Assembly: GCA_027625915.1 (NCBI GenBank)
Contig: JANTQA010000047.1
Span: forward strand, 744,001 to 808,000
Origin: Anaeramoeba flamelloides
Taxonomy: Eukaryota > Metamonada > Anaeramoebidae
Length of the DNA stretch: 64,000 bases
Reading direction: 5' to 3'
Both the position numbers and the translations under genes were made by a program. Shown piece after piece: positions 1-8,965 of this stretch. The number at the start of each line of letters is the position of its first letter. Positions within the stretch are counted from its first letter, which is position 1. The notes beneath the pieces were generated by a model that ran no database searches, had not been told where the DNA came from, and saw only the letters and a program-made list of their open reading frames with translations.

Positions 1-202
1 TAAAAAATATTAAAGAAATATAAGAAATAATTTTAAAAAGAAGGGAAAAGATATACCTGAATCCCATTCATTATATTGCATTTAAAAAAAGAAAAAAGTA
101 ACTTCTTTTTTTTTATTCCTCTCTGTTTCAAATAAGAGAGTATCAGTTAGAAAAGAAGAAGGTAATCGTTTATCGAAGGTTATCTGAAACCAGAATCATC
201 GT

Positions 203-433
203 TTAAACCATTTGAATTTTTTCCATCTCATTTTCATTAAAAAGACCCTCTTCTTGGAAACTTTCTTCAATTAGCCCATCCACCTGTGGATTATTATCAT
301 TGATTTCTTTAAAAATTTCGATATCATTATTGAATTCTTCTGGGTTAATTACTAATGTTTTGGTCCGATGCATTTTATTCGTAATTTTAAAAGTGTTTTC
401 AAATTCCTCGATAAATTTTAAAAGATTTTTCAA
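203..433 (-). pseudogene. coding-like fragment, unrecognised
   Basis: An open stretch of 76 codons without an ATG (the first codon is TTG), bounded upstream by an in-frame stop. Its composition (Glu, Asn, Ile, Lys; acidic C-terminal half) is unlike the surrounding poly-A/T spacer and resembles real coding sequence in this window. It lies just downstream of the ORF at 592-972 on the same strand, so it may be a later exon or the decayed tail of that gene. No intron donor joining the two could be found. No family recognised. Confidence 0.3.
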
Positions 434-591
434 AGTTTCCTTTTTTTATTAAAATTTATCTTATCTTTTATTAATTTTTGATTGTAGAGTTTTCAAAATT
501 TCATTCAACTAGTATTTTGATAAGTATAGTTTTTTTTAGTGAGTAATAAATCATTTATAATTAGGTCTTTTTCTTTGAGAACTGAACTCAT

Positions 592-972
592 TTATGAAAT
601 ATTATTTCGAGAATTAGGTGTGATAATTTGGTTTTTGTTTCCCGCTTTTTCTTTCTCCAAGTATTCCCCTTCAGAATCTGTTTTTTCATCTGACTCGGGG
701 TCTTCTCCATTTTCAAAAACTTTGATCTTTTCTTTCAAAGTTCTTATGATCGGGTTTCCATTTGCATTCCATTTTCTCCAGAGTTGAATGCAATTTCGAC
801 AAATGTGGCCATGGCTTTGGCTTCGTCTATTGTTCCCCATCCTTTTTGTTTGGTTCTTTTTTTGCTTTGGTGCTTTTGAATTCCCCGCCATGGACTTGAG
901 GAATGTGCTTTGCTGAGTTGTTTTTGGAACAGAACTGTCCATGTCAAGCACAAAATATATTATTTTTGGCAT
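592..972 (-). CDS. small basic/acidic ORF with a partial GATA-finger-like patch; possibly decayed
   Basis: 126 codons from an ATG at 972; an internal ATG at 942 is an equally good start. The N-terminal half is basic and Gln/Lys/Asn rich, the C-terminal third is acidic (Glu/Asp/Ser). Residues 57-76 read I-C-R-N-C, then LWRK, then NANGNP, which resembles the first half of a GATA zinc finger (C-x-N-C ... LWRR-NANGDP). The spacing between the Cys pair and the Trp is too short and the second Cys pair is absent. A second frame over 744-953 also looks protein-like, which suggests an old frameshift. The locus has clearly higher GC than its flanks. Identification is weak; a degenerate DNA-binding gene is my best reading. 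Confidence 0.4.
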   Translation of the reverse strand: MPKIIYFVLDMDSSVPKTTQQSTFLKSMAGNSKAPKQKKNQTKRMGNNRRSQSHGHICRNCIQLWRKWNANGNPIIRTLKEKIKVFENGEDPESDEKTDSEGEYLEKEKAGNKNQIITPNSRNNIS

Positions 973-1088
973 ACTTTTTTGCCAATGTCTTTTTGGTTTT
1001 GATCGTTTTCATTAAAACCCAATTTGTTGAGTCAACTAAAATTGGGTTGGGGCTGTGTGGGAAAGGTTTGGAGGATTTTTGCATTTGA

Positions 1089-1667
1089 GGATCTTTTGGA
1101 AAAATAAGTTTGGGAAAATTAGTCAGTTTTTTGTTTTTAAAAAATAAATTATTGTGTCAGTTGAAGAAAAATGATCTTTAAATTTTGGGAATTGTGGATT
1201 TTAGTGGATTCAATGCATTGCCAAATTGTTTTTCGTTGCCATTAATCAAAAAAAGTCTTTGATGGAAAACAACAGACTGAAATTCCAAAAAATTGTCAAT
1301 TTTCTCCATTTTGACCTTTTAGGTGAAAGTGGAAAACCTTCTCATCTTCTCCCCATAACCAAAAATAAATAAAAGAAACCCCTCAGCATCTTCTCCAGGT
1401 TTGCCACTTTCACCTAAAAAGAAATTTTCGCCAAAAGCTGTTTTTTCGCAACATTCTTTGTCATTTCGAGATACGAGGAGACAAAAATTTATTTCAAAAA
1501 TGACATTTTTTACGACTTTGATCTCACTGAATAAATAATTGTGAGATTTACCAACACTTAGAATCCTCTTGTATCACACCTGCCCCCAACTTTCAATTGC
1601 AAACGTAGTTCTTAAACTACATTTATCAAAATAAGGTGTGAAAACGATTATAATTTGTGTTTCAAAA
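1089..1667. other. non-coding spacer
   Basis: AT-rich spacer with no convincing reading frame. It holds one small foldback, described separately at 1316-1420. Confidence 0.5.
1316..1420. repeat. 105-bp foldback with 20-bp inverted arms
   Basis: The arms at about 1317-1339 and 1397-1420 are inverted copies (AGGTGAAAGTGGAAAACCT against the complement of AGGTTTGCCACTTTCACCT, with one mismatch). A direct repeat CATCTTCTCC occurs twice in the loop. It is a single copy in this window and could be a small MITE. Confidence 0.55.
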
Positions 1668-1836
1668 TACTAGTATTTCAAGATTAAATGGGAAAGAATA
1701 TTCACTTCCTTTTCATATTTTTTTTTTTAAATAGAGTTTTCAAAAAAGTAGGTTGTAATTTGTGACTTCATTTGGAAAAGGATATAAAAAATGAAGATAT
1801 AATTTTTCCCATTTAAAATTCAAACAACGGTATTAT
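1668..1836. repeat. MITE-like repeat family B, copy 1
   Basis: One of three related copies (others at 15305-15465 and 18250-18427). The ends are imperfect inverted repeats around TACTGGTATTTGAATT. Inside, an inverted pair of CACTTC...TTTTC arms flanks a middle containing TTGTAGTTTGTGA-like sequence. This copy is the most diverged at its right end (ACAACGGTATT in place of ATACCAGTATT). It has no coding capacity. Confidence 0.5.
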
Positions 1837-2639
1837 TAGGATTAAATAAGCACCCTTTTGTTTTTTTTTTTGATCATCACCAATGAGGAAAAATTGTCAA
1901 ACCAATTAAAAAACATGTGTACGTTATGATCAAAATAATGCTTTCCCCAACAACTATAATCAATGTTTTAACTGATTATCCGTACTTTTTTTTCTTCTTT
2001 TTCAAATGCAACAAACAATTTTACTATCCAATTGGATACCTAAGTTTACATCCATTTTGAAAGTAACCCCCTTGATTTTACAAATAAAATTTAAATTATG
2101 AAAGTAATTTAGTTCATTATCTCCCAGAAATCCTGAATAATTTTTTAAAAAATTAAAATTCGTAAAATTATTGTATTATATCGTTCCCAGAAGCTCCCAG
2201 TGGGAAAATATCTCATCAATTTGTCTCAGTAGCTCATTTTTTTTAAAAAAATAATAAAATTTAGAAAATCAGGAGAAAAACCCAGTTGACTTAAAATGAA
2301 GGAGATGTACAGTTTATTGAGTTTTTGTTTCAAAAAGTTTACAAAAGTAAGATCAAAAAAAAAAAGAAAAATATAGAGAAAAAGAAAAGAAAAGTTCTTT
2401 TCATTATTTATATGTATATTACGCAAAGTGTGAAGTGGAAATTTTTTTGTGTATCTTTTAAAATTATTTTTTTCTGCTTTTTGTTTATTGCTTTTTTCCT
2501 TGTTGTTTTGTGTTCAATATTTATTCCCATTATCAAGAAAATAATCAACCAACTCTAAGTTTCCTGGAGAATTCTTGTCTATTTTCACCTTCCAAAAAAT
2601 TATGTGGCAATTGTTTCGCAAATACTTTCTTCTTTAATA
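1837..2639. other. non-coding spacer
   Basis: AT-rich, with poly-T and poly-A runs and no recognisable gene. The short open frames here have the composition of homopolymer tracts and no domain. Confidence 0.5.
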
Positions 2640-2836
2640 CAGTCAGTTTCACTTTTTAGACACAAACTTTCAACGAAATTTAAGGCACAAAAAAAATCTC
2701 AAATTAAAGCACAAAATTCAAATTCTAGTAAAAAAAATTGTAAAAAAAAAAAATTCCAAATGTTGTGCCTTAATTTGAGATTTTTTTGTGCCTTAAATTT
2801 CGTTGAAAGTTTGTGTCTTAAAAGTGAAACTGACTG
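2640..2836. repeat. palindromic MITE family A, copy 1
   Basis: First of 13 copies of a 195-198-bp element that is almost one whole palindrome: two arms of about 85-90 bp around a short AT-rich centre. It begins CAGTCAGTTTCACTTTTAA, ends with its reverse complement, and is flanked by TA on both sides (2638-2639, 2837-2838). The arms contain the ordered blocks TTTCAACGAAATTTAAGGCAC and ATCTCAAATTAA. TA duplication and CAGT ends are typical of non-autonomous Tc1/mariner-type DNA elements. There is no transposase inside. The open frame 2604-2897 is only this palindrome being read through. Confidence 0.9.
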
Positions 2837-2934
2837 TATAAAATTTTTTTTATCTCTTAAATTAATGAGAAAAAAAAGAAAAAAGAAAAAAAATTAACCG
2901 AAAAACAACAAAAAATGATTTTAATCAAAATGCA

Positions 2935-3285
2935 ATTTGGAAGACAGGATAAATAAATTTGAAGTTTGGGGTGGGTGTGGAAAATAGGGGATGATTTGGT
3001 GTTTGGTTAGAGTTATTTCATGTTTACTTTTGATGGTTTAAGGATCTTTCAAATTGTATTTTGAAGTAATTAGCAAGATAGAATTTAATGATTGAGGTGG
3101 TGAATTTAATTGGGTTTAATTTTGAATAAATTGGTTGGTAGACTTTCAAGTTTGGTTTTGGAGTTTAAGGATCTTTCGAAAAAATTGATTTTGTTTATTG
3201 GGTGATTTGTTTGGTTTTAGTATTGTGTTTTGGAATTAGTTTTGAGTAGGTTCATTGGAATTGGGAATTAGTTTGTCGATAAGTA
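2935..3285. other. G/T-rich, C-poor strand-asymmetric spacer
   Basis: About 350 bases in which G greatly outnumbers C on the plus strand, unlike the rest of the spacers. The phrase TTTAAGGATCTTTC occurs twice (near 3038 and 3164). There is no long reading frame. It ends exactly where the foldback at 3286 begins. It could be an untranslated transcript or a compositional relic; function unknown. Confidence 0.5.
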
Positions 3286-3486
3286 GGTTATCTCCCTCCT
3301 ATTTTTGAAATTTTCCCGGAAGTTTTTCAACAAAGATAAATATTGACCATATTTTCCCTCGTCTTCTACTCCGGTAAAATATGTGTTGCATTGTTCCTAG
3401 GCCTCTAGCCTTCGAAACAATACAACAATATTGATTTTGTTGAAAAACTTCGGGGAAATTTACAAAAATTGACGAAGTAAATAACC
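3286..3486. repeat. 201-bp foldback element
   Basis: The ends GGTTAT (3286) and ATAACC (3486) begin inverted arms of about 55-60 bp that share GAAGTTTTTCAACAAA. Two further nested hairpins lie in the centre: one around CATATTTT/AAAATATG, and one around ATTGTT...AACAAT with a GC-rich TAGGCCTCTAG core. No clear target duplication and no second copy in the window. Confidence 0.6.
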
Positions 3487-3565
3487 CTCATAAATTTTTT
3501 TTTAATATTCTTTCAGAAATTTTTTGTTTTTTTGATGATAAAATTTTTAATAAAAATTATCTCTA

Positions 3566-3762
3566 CAGTCAGTTTCACTTTTAAGGCACAAACTTTCAAC
3601 AAAATTTAAGGCACAAAAAAATCTCAAATTAAAGCACAATTTTTTGGAATTTTAATTTTAACAAATTATTTTACTAGAATTTGAATTTTGTGCCTTAATT
3701 TGAGATTTTTTTTGTGCCTTAAATTTCGTAGAAAGTTTGTGTCTTAAAAGTGAAACTGACTG
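3566..3762. repeat. palindromic MITE family A, copy 2
   Basis: 197 bp, TA on both sides (3564-3565, 3763-3764). Both arms carry the TTTC variant near the tip. Arms nearly intact. Confidence 0.9.
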
Positions 3763-3764
3763 TA

Positions 3765-4927
3765 TTTTTTGATATAAATTTTATAATTTTATCCTATATT
3801 TTTAGAATTTCTTTTTAAGAATAGAACTTTAAGAAACCAATGACAGGTTTAATTAGGGTTTATTGTTGGTTTCTTGTGTGGGTTAGTGTAGTGGTCTTCT
3901 ATAACAAAAAAAACGAGCTTTTTATAATGAAAGATGGATTAAACTTTTCTGCACACTTTATTTTAGCTACAGTAAATATTTAATTATTTTTATGAAAAAA
4001 TAGGAGTAATAAAATATTATCACCGCCTTATATATTTGGTAATCAATTAAAAAAAAAGGGAAATTAAAATATTTAAAAAGTGATCCACAATAATTGAAAA
4101 AAAAATCTTTGATTCTTGTTTTTATATGTAATATTTGATAGGGGTGTTTCTTTTTTACTCGGTTTGGTTTTTAATTCCTTGTAAAGATAAACACTTTTAT
4201 TTGAAAAAAAACTTAAGAAATAGGTTATTGGCTATTTTTTAAGTATTTTGAAAACAAATTTTTTATTATTTTTTGCTTTTAACGAAGATCCAAATTTTCA
4301 TTGTGTGAATTAGGAAATCCAATTTTTTATAGAAAAATAAGTTTTATAAAAATAAAATTTAAAGTAATGGAAATATATTTCAAATTGTCATTTGAAAGGT
4401 TTTTTAAATGATATTGAAAAAAAAATTATCTACACTATTTGAAATTCTCGGATTAAAGGAAATTCGAAAAAGCTATTTTTTTTATTTATCATTCACTTCT
4501 CTTACTTTCTTCTCATCCTAAATTTGTTTATATATTTATGGTTGTTTCTATAATATTATAATCTAAGGCAGAAGGTAATGAGGAACAAGTATTGAAATTT
4601 TCCAACTTTTTCAATTAAATTTTGAATTTGGTAATGATTGAGTTTTATCATCTGACTAAATTTCCTAAAAAAAAAAATTAATTGGAAAATTCAACTAGTT
4701 TTTAATATTAGTAATATCTATAAAATTATAAAAAACCAAATTGCAATTTCAAACAATAAAAATATTTAAACTAAAAAGTTTTCAAAAAAAAATTCAAAAA
4801 TTTCGAAATTTAGTTAATTGCTTAAATAGGATGTTATATAAGAAGTGAAAATAAAACGAAAAAGTGTGATTTATGTAAAGAAAAGCGAAATAGTGATTTC
4901 ATTGAAGACTTGTATCATTTTTTGTGA
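3765..4927. other. non-coding spacer
   Basis: Over 1.1 kb of AT-rich sequence with no gene recognised. The stretch at about 3850-3900 (GGTTTATTGTTGGTTTCTT) resembles an inverted piece of dispersed repeat D. Confidence 0.45.
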
Positions 4928-6180
4928 CACGATCCTGAAAAATTTTTTTCAAAAAAAATCAAACATTTGCTAATTTTTCACTTTTTGATAACTTCACTAA
5001 TAATAAACACTATTAGTTAATAAAGGATCTTCGATCAAAAAATACTTTTAAAGATATTTAACAATTTAAGTTGGAAAATTCTATTTTCCAGTAAGATTTT
5101 TTTTAATTTTAATACAGTCAGTTTCACTTTTAAGACACAAACTTTCAACGAAATTTAAGGAACAAAAAAAATCTCAAATTAAGGCACAAAATTCAAATTC
5201 TAGTAAAAATAAATTGTGAAAATTAAAATTCCAAAAAATTGTGCCTTAATTTGAGATTTTTTTGTGCCTTAAATTTCGTTGAAAGTTTGTGTCTTAAAAG
5301 TGAAACTGACTGTAGTAAAAAAGTAGAATGTTTTTATTTACATAGTTAAGAGGTTATAATCATATATTTTAAAAGTGTTTTAAATTTAATAAAAATCTTT
5401 CAAACTGATAAGTAATTATTTGGACTATTATGAAATTATTTATTAATATAAATTTAAAAAAATCTTTTTTTTTTGATTTTCCGTAAGGTTTGTTTTAATT
5501 TTTGAAATGGATAGAAAATTTAGGAAATTTTCGGTTTATTCCAAAAAGTAAAAAAACCCTAGGACACTCTCAATAATTATAATCAGTGATTTTTTTCTCT
5601 GTTTCAGTTTTATTAGATGAGTGCAATGTTTTGATAACTATTTGTTATTAACTATCAAAGTAAATATCTCCAAGTTGAATTAATCGATAATTCATTCTTC
5701 TGTTTATTTGGTTTTTTACCCGAAAAATGCCTTTTTTTCTAGAATAGAGACTTTTCAAAATCGTAGTACTAATAGCAACAATAAATACAATAGTTTCATG
5801 AATTTAAAGTTCTGGAATTTTGATTATATTGTGAATAAACTTTATTATTCAAGATGAAAGATTAAGAAATTGAGTAGTTTTGTCTAACTTTTTTTTTCAA
5901 TTTTTTTTTCATACTAGTGGGTCGGGTTTAATTTTTCCAGTGTTTAAAAGTATCGAGTAGAATCTTCGATTAAGCATCACCAAATACTGTAAAATACATC
6001 GGAGTGTATATATTTTCCAGAATTCAAAAGAATGGAAACAAATAAAAGATTTTAATATATTCTTTTGATTTCTGGAAAGGATAACCATGTTTTTCTTTAA
6101 TTTAAGAAATAAAAAGAAAATTTGTTTAATTTACTTTTTATTTCTAAAATTAAAAAAAACAAAACAAAGTCCGACCTATA
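4928..6180 (+). repeat. dispersed repeat R, copy 1
   Basis: Collinear with 33226-35070 over about 1 kb at clearly recognisable similarity; shared blocks include ATAATAAACACTATT, AGTTTTATTAGATGAGTGCAA and ACAATAAATACAATAGTTT. This copy is interrupted by MITE A at 5115-5312, for which the other copy is an empty site. At 5490-5565 it has one hairpin unit and at 6013-6160 two more (CCAGAATTCAAAAGAAT... and a TTTAAGAAATAAA... hairpin), fewer than the other copy. No reading frame. Nature unknown; it behaves like a large non-coding mobile or segmental repeat. Confidence 0.7.
5115..5312. repeat. palindromic MITE family A, copy 3
   Basis: 198 bp, TA at 5113-5114 and 5313-5314, inserted inside repeat R copy 1. 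The homologous position in R copy 2 (about 33411-33420) is uninterrupted, so this copy demonstrably arrived after the R copies diverged, or was lost from the other. Confidence 0.92.
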
Positions 6181-6491
6181 AAAAAACGAATCTTCTGGAT
6201 ATCTGATTTTTAGAATAATAATAAAAAAATTAAAAATATCCCCAGGATATTTATTAATGAAAATAAGTCATCATTGATATTATTAATAGGAAGTTATGAA
6301 AAACAAAAATCTGGTTAATGGAAGGTTTCTTATTAAACTTATAATAACGGATTAGTAAAAGAGATCGTGATAAATTTACAATAGAGAATATTGTTCCTTG
6401 TGTTGTGATCTCTATTAATATATTAAAGAAAATGAATTGGAAAGAATAAATATAGAATTGTTCTAACATAATGCTTGGGTCACTCGTTAAC

Positions 6492-6534
6492 TTTTTTTTT
6501 TTTTTTTTTTTTTTTTTTGGGGGGGGGGGGGGGG
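6492..6534. repeat. T(27)G(16) compound homopolymer
   Basis: An uninterrupted run of 27 T is followed directly by 16 G. Such a junction is very unusual in an AT-rich genome and could be a G-tract able to form a quadruplex, an end-repair scar or an assembly artefact. Confidence 0.8.
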
Positions 6535-6590
6535 CATATTCCCTAATAACAATCAACCGGTAAGCAATAACATGGGGATCTTTTAGAATA

Positions 6591-6785
6591 CATTCAGTTC
6601 AACTTTTAAGGCACAAACTTTCAACGAGATTTAAGGCACAACAAAAATCTCAAATTAAGGTAGAAAATTCAGATTTTAGTAAAATGAATTGTAAAAAAAA
6701 AATTACAAATTTTGTGCCTTAATTTGAGATTTTTTTGTGCCTTAAATTTCGTTGACAGTTTGTGCCTTAAAAGTGGAACTGACTG
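6591..6785. repeat. palindromic MITE family A, copy 4
   Basis: 195 bp, TA at 6589-6590 and 6786-6787. The left tip is changed to CATTCAG; the right tip is intact and carries the TTCC variant. It lies 59 bp from the next copy. Confidence 0.88.
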
Positions 6786-6844
6786 TAATATAATTTTTTT
6801 TTTTTTTTTGTATTATAACACTTGGATTATTGTGTAAATTGGTA

Positions 6845-7039
6845 CAGTCAGTTCCACTTTTAAGGCACAAACTTACAACGAAATTTAAGGCACAAAAAAA
6901 ATCTCAAATTAAAGCACAAAATTCAAATTCTAGTCAATTAAATTGTAAAAAAAAAATTCCAAATTTTGTGCCCTAATTTGAGATTTTTTTGTGCCTTAAA
7001 TTTCGTTGTAAGTTTGTGCCTTAAAAGTGAAACTGACTG
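6845..7039. repeat. palindromic MITE family A, copy 5
   Basis: 195 bp, TA at 6843-6844 and 7040-7041. The family block ACTTTCAACG is ACTTACAACG here in both arms, at exactly mirrored positions (6875 and 7009), which preserves pairing. The tips differ (TTCC left, TTTC right). Confidence 0.92.
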
Positions 7040-7456
7040 TATGTATATGTTTTCTTGTTATTGGCTGACAACGGAAAAATATAAAATTTGATTGGTAAAA
7101 TGTCATTAATTCTATTTTATGTAAATTTGTTATTGAAATTAAATTTATAAATTTGAAATAATTAAAAAAATTTAGAAATAATAATAAAAAATATTTTTTT
7201 TTTTTTTTTAATCTTTGAATTATTACTAATCTACTCAAATATTTAGATAATTAAGATTGGGTTTATAATTATTAATTAAAAATAATCACATTAAAAAGAA
7301 TTTCTTTTTGTATTCAGTTAACTTTTTTGTGTTAAAAAAATTTGATTGGGGATTTTTTAATTTTAATCTTTGGTTAATGTTCTCATATTTTTTATAGAAT
7401 AAATGGAATTGGTGGTTTTGGGGTGTATGTGAAGGATATATATATATATATACATA

Positions 7457-7653
7457 CAGTCAGTTTCACTTTTAAGGCACAAACTTTCAACGAAATTTAA
7501 GGTACAAAAAAATCTCAAATTAAGGCACAAAATTTGGAATTTTATTTTTTTACAATTTATTTTACTAGAATTTGAATTTTGTGCTTTAATTTGAGATTTT
7601 TATTGTGCCTTAAATTTCGTTGAAAGTTTGTGCCTTAAAAGTGAAACTGACTG
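7457..7653. repeat. palindromic MITE family A, copy 6
   Basis: 197 bp, TA at 7455-7456 and 7654-7655, inserted directly after a TATATA microsatellite. Both tips carry the TTTC variant. Dispersed repeat D copy 1 begins about 290 bp downstream. Confidence 0.9.
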
Positions 7654-7942
7654 TATGTATTCCTCTTTAAAATAATTTTAAATTTTATTTTTTTAAACTT
7701 AAGTGGATTTTTTGACACATAGTTATTCAAAAATTTTTTGGTTGTAGTTTTCTTCACTTCCTTGAAAATAAAATAAAATTTATTTCTTCTTCGATGAAAA
7801 TGGTTTTTTTGTTTGAAATAATTTGAAAACGGGTTGGATTTTGTAAATATTTGTCCTTTGACAAAAGAATACATGCAGAAAGGTTTAATTCATGTTTCAA
7901 AATAAAAATTGTGTTTTTTTGCTATAGTATTGCTAAATAATC

Positions 7943-8310
7943 ACCAATCAAAGAAATGAACAATATACCCTAAATAAATATGGTATTGGTTTCTTATATT
8001 TCTGTTATGTAAAATCAAATTCTAAAAATAAAGTATCAAACGAGAATATTTATCTCAACAAATAGAGTAATTTCTTCAAAATATTTCTCTTCAAAAATAC
8101 AAAAAAAATCAAAAAAACTGAGAAAATTACTAGGAAATTTTTCAACAAATTACCTTCCTAATTTAAAATTTACTTAGAAAATCAAATAATTGGCCTCTGT
8201 AATGTATTTTTGTTTTTTTTTTTTTTTAGATATACTATTCGGTAACTTGGGTGTTACATTGGAACAAGAAGAAGAAAAAGAATGGTTTATATTTTGAAAT
8301 GGGATTATAA
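7943..8310 (+). repeat. dispersed repeat D, copy 1
   Basis: Similar to 30988-31340 and 47961-48292: a start block ACCAATCAAAGAAA, a middle ATTCTAAAAATAAA and an end block GGAACAAGAAGAA...TATATTTTGAAA, in the same order. It is non-coding. All three D copies lie downstream of a family A MITE in the same orientation. Confidence 0.55.
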
Positions 8311-8862
8311 TTGTTGAACAAACGAGTTTTTGATTGCTGCAAATATAAAAACGGTTAAAAACTTTTTTAAATGATAATTCGTATCGGAAAATAATAATTA
8401 AATGGGGCCAAGCATTTTATACTCGAATTTTCGCTCCATTTTTCAACTCCAAGATGTTGAAAATATTTTTTGTATTTGATCTTGAATTTATTTGAAGATT
8501 TTTTTTCTTGTTTTTTATCCATTCAAAACTTTTTTATTCGGGTGAAAACATAATTATGAACATATCCATTAGGAATTGAATAAATACTTATCATTGGATT
8601 TTGAATTTATAGCTTAATTGCATGGATTCAAAAAGTCCTTAAGGGGGCTGTATTGCATCAAATGGTATATTTATCTTCCATGTACTTTCAAAAAGGAGAG
8701 TTAGTTTTTGTGTTGATTGGAAAGTAAAAAAAAATTTCTCCCATTTGAAACGAAAAAAAATGAGAATTTAGCTATTTTTTGGAGGAATTTCTATTTTCAA
8801 AATGATCTCGCAGAAAAAATGACAAAAAAGGTTGGCGAAAATCGTTTTTGGGGAAAAAAGTA

Positions 8863-8963
8863 CCGGGCATAACGTGGCATAGTTACTCACCCTGTTTTAC
8901 CAATTAAAAATCCAAATTAGAATTGATAAAACAATATGAGCAACTATACCACGTTATGCACGG
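8863..8963. repeat. 101-bp palindromic MITE-like element
   Basis: The arms CCGGGCATAACGTGGCATAG (left) and its near-complement at the right end give a hairpin of about 45 bp per arm. TA lies on both sides (8861-8862, 8964-8965). Much higher GC in the arms than in the flanks. The sequence is unrelated to family A, and it is a single copy in this window. Confidence 0.75.
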
Positions 8964-8965
8964 TA

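Noticed and set aside
2604-2897. 97-codon open frame
   Set aside because: It is the palindrome of MITE A copy 1 read through; it is Lys/Asn/Ser-rich only because of the repeat.
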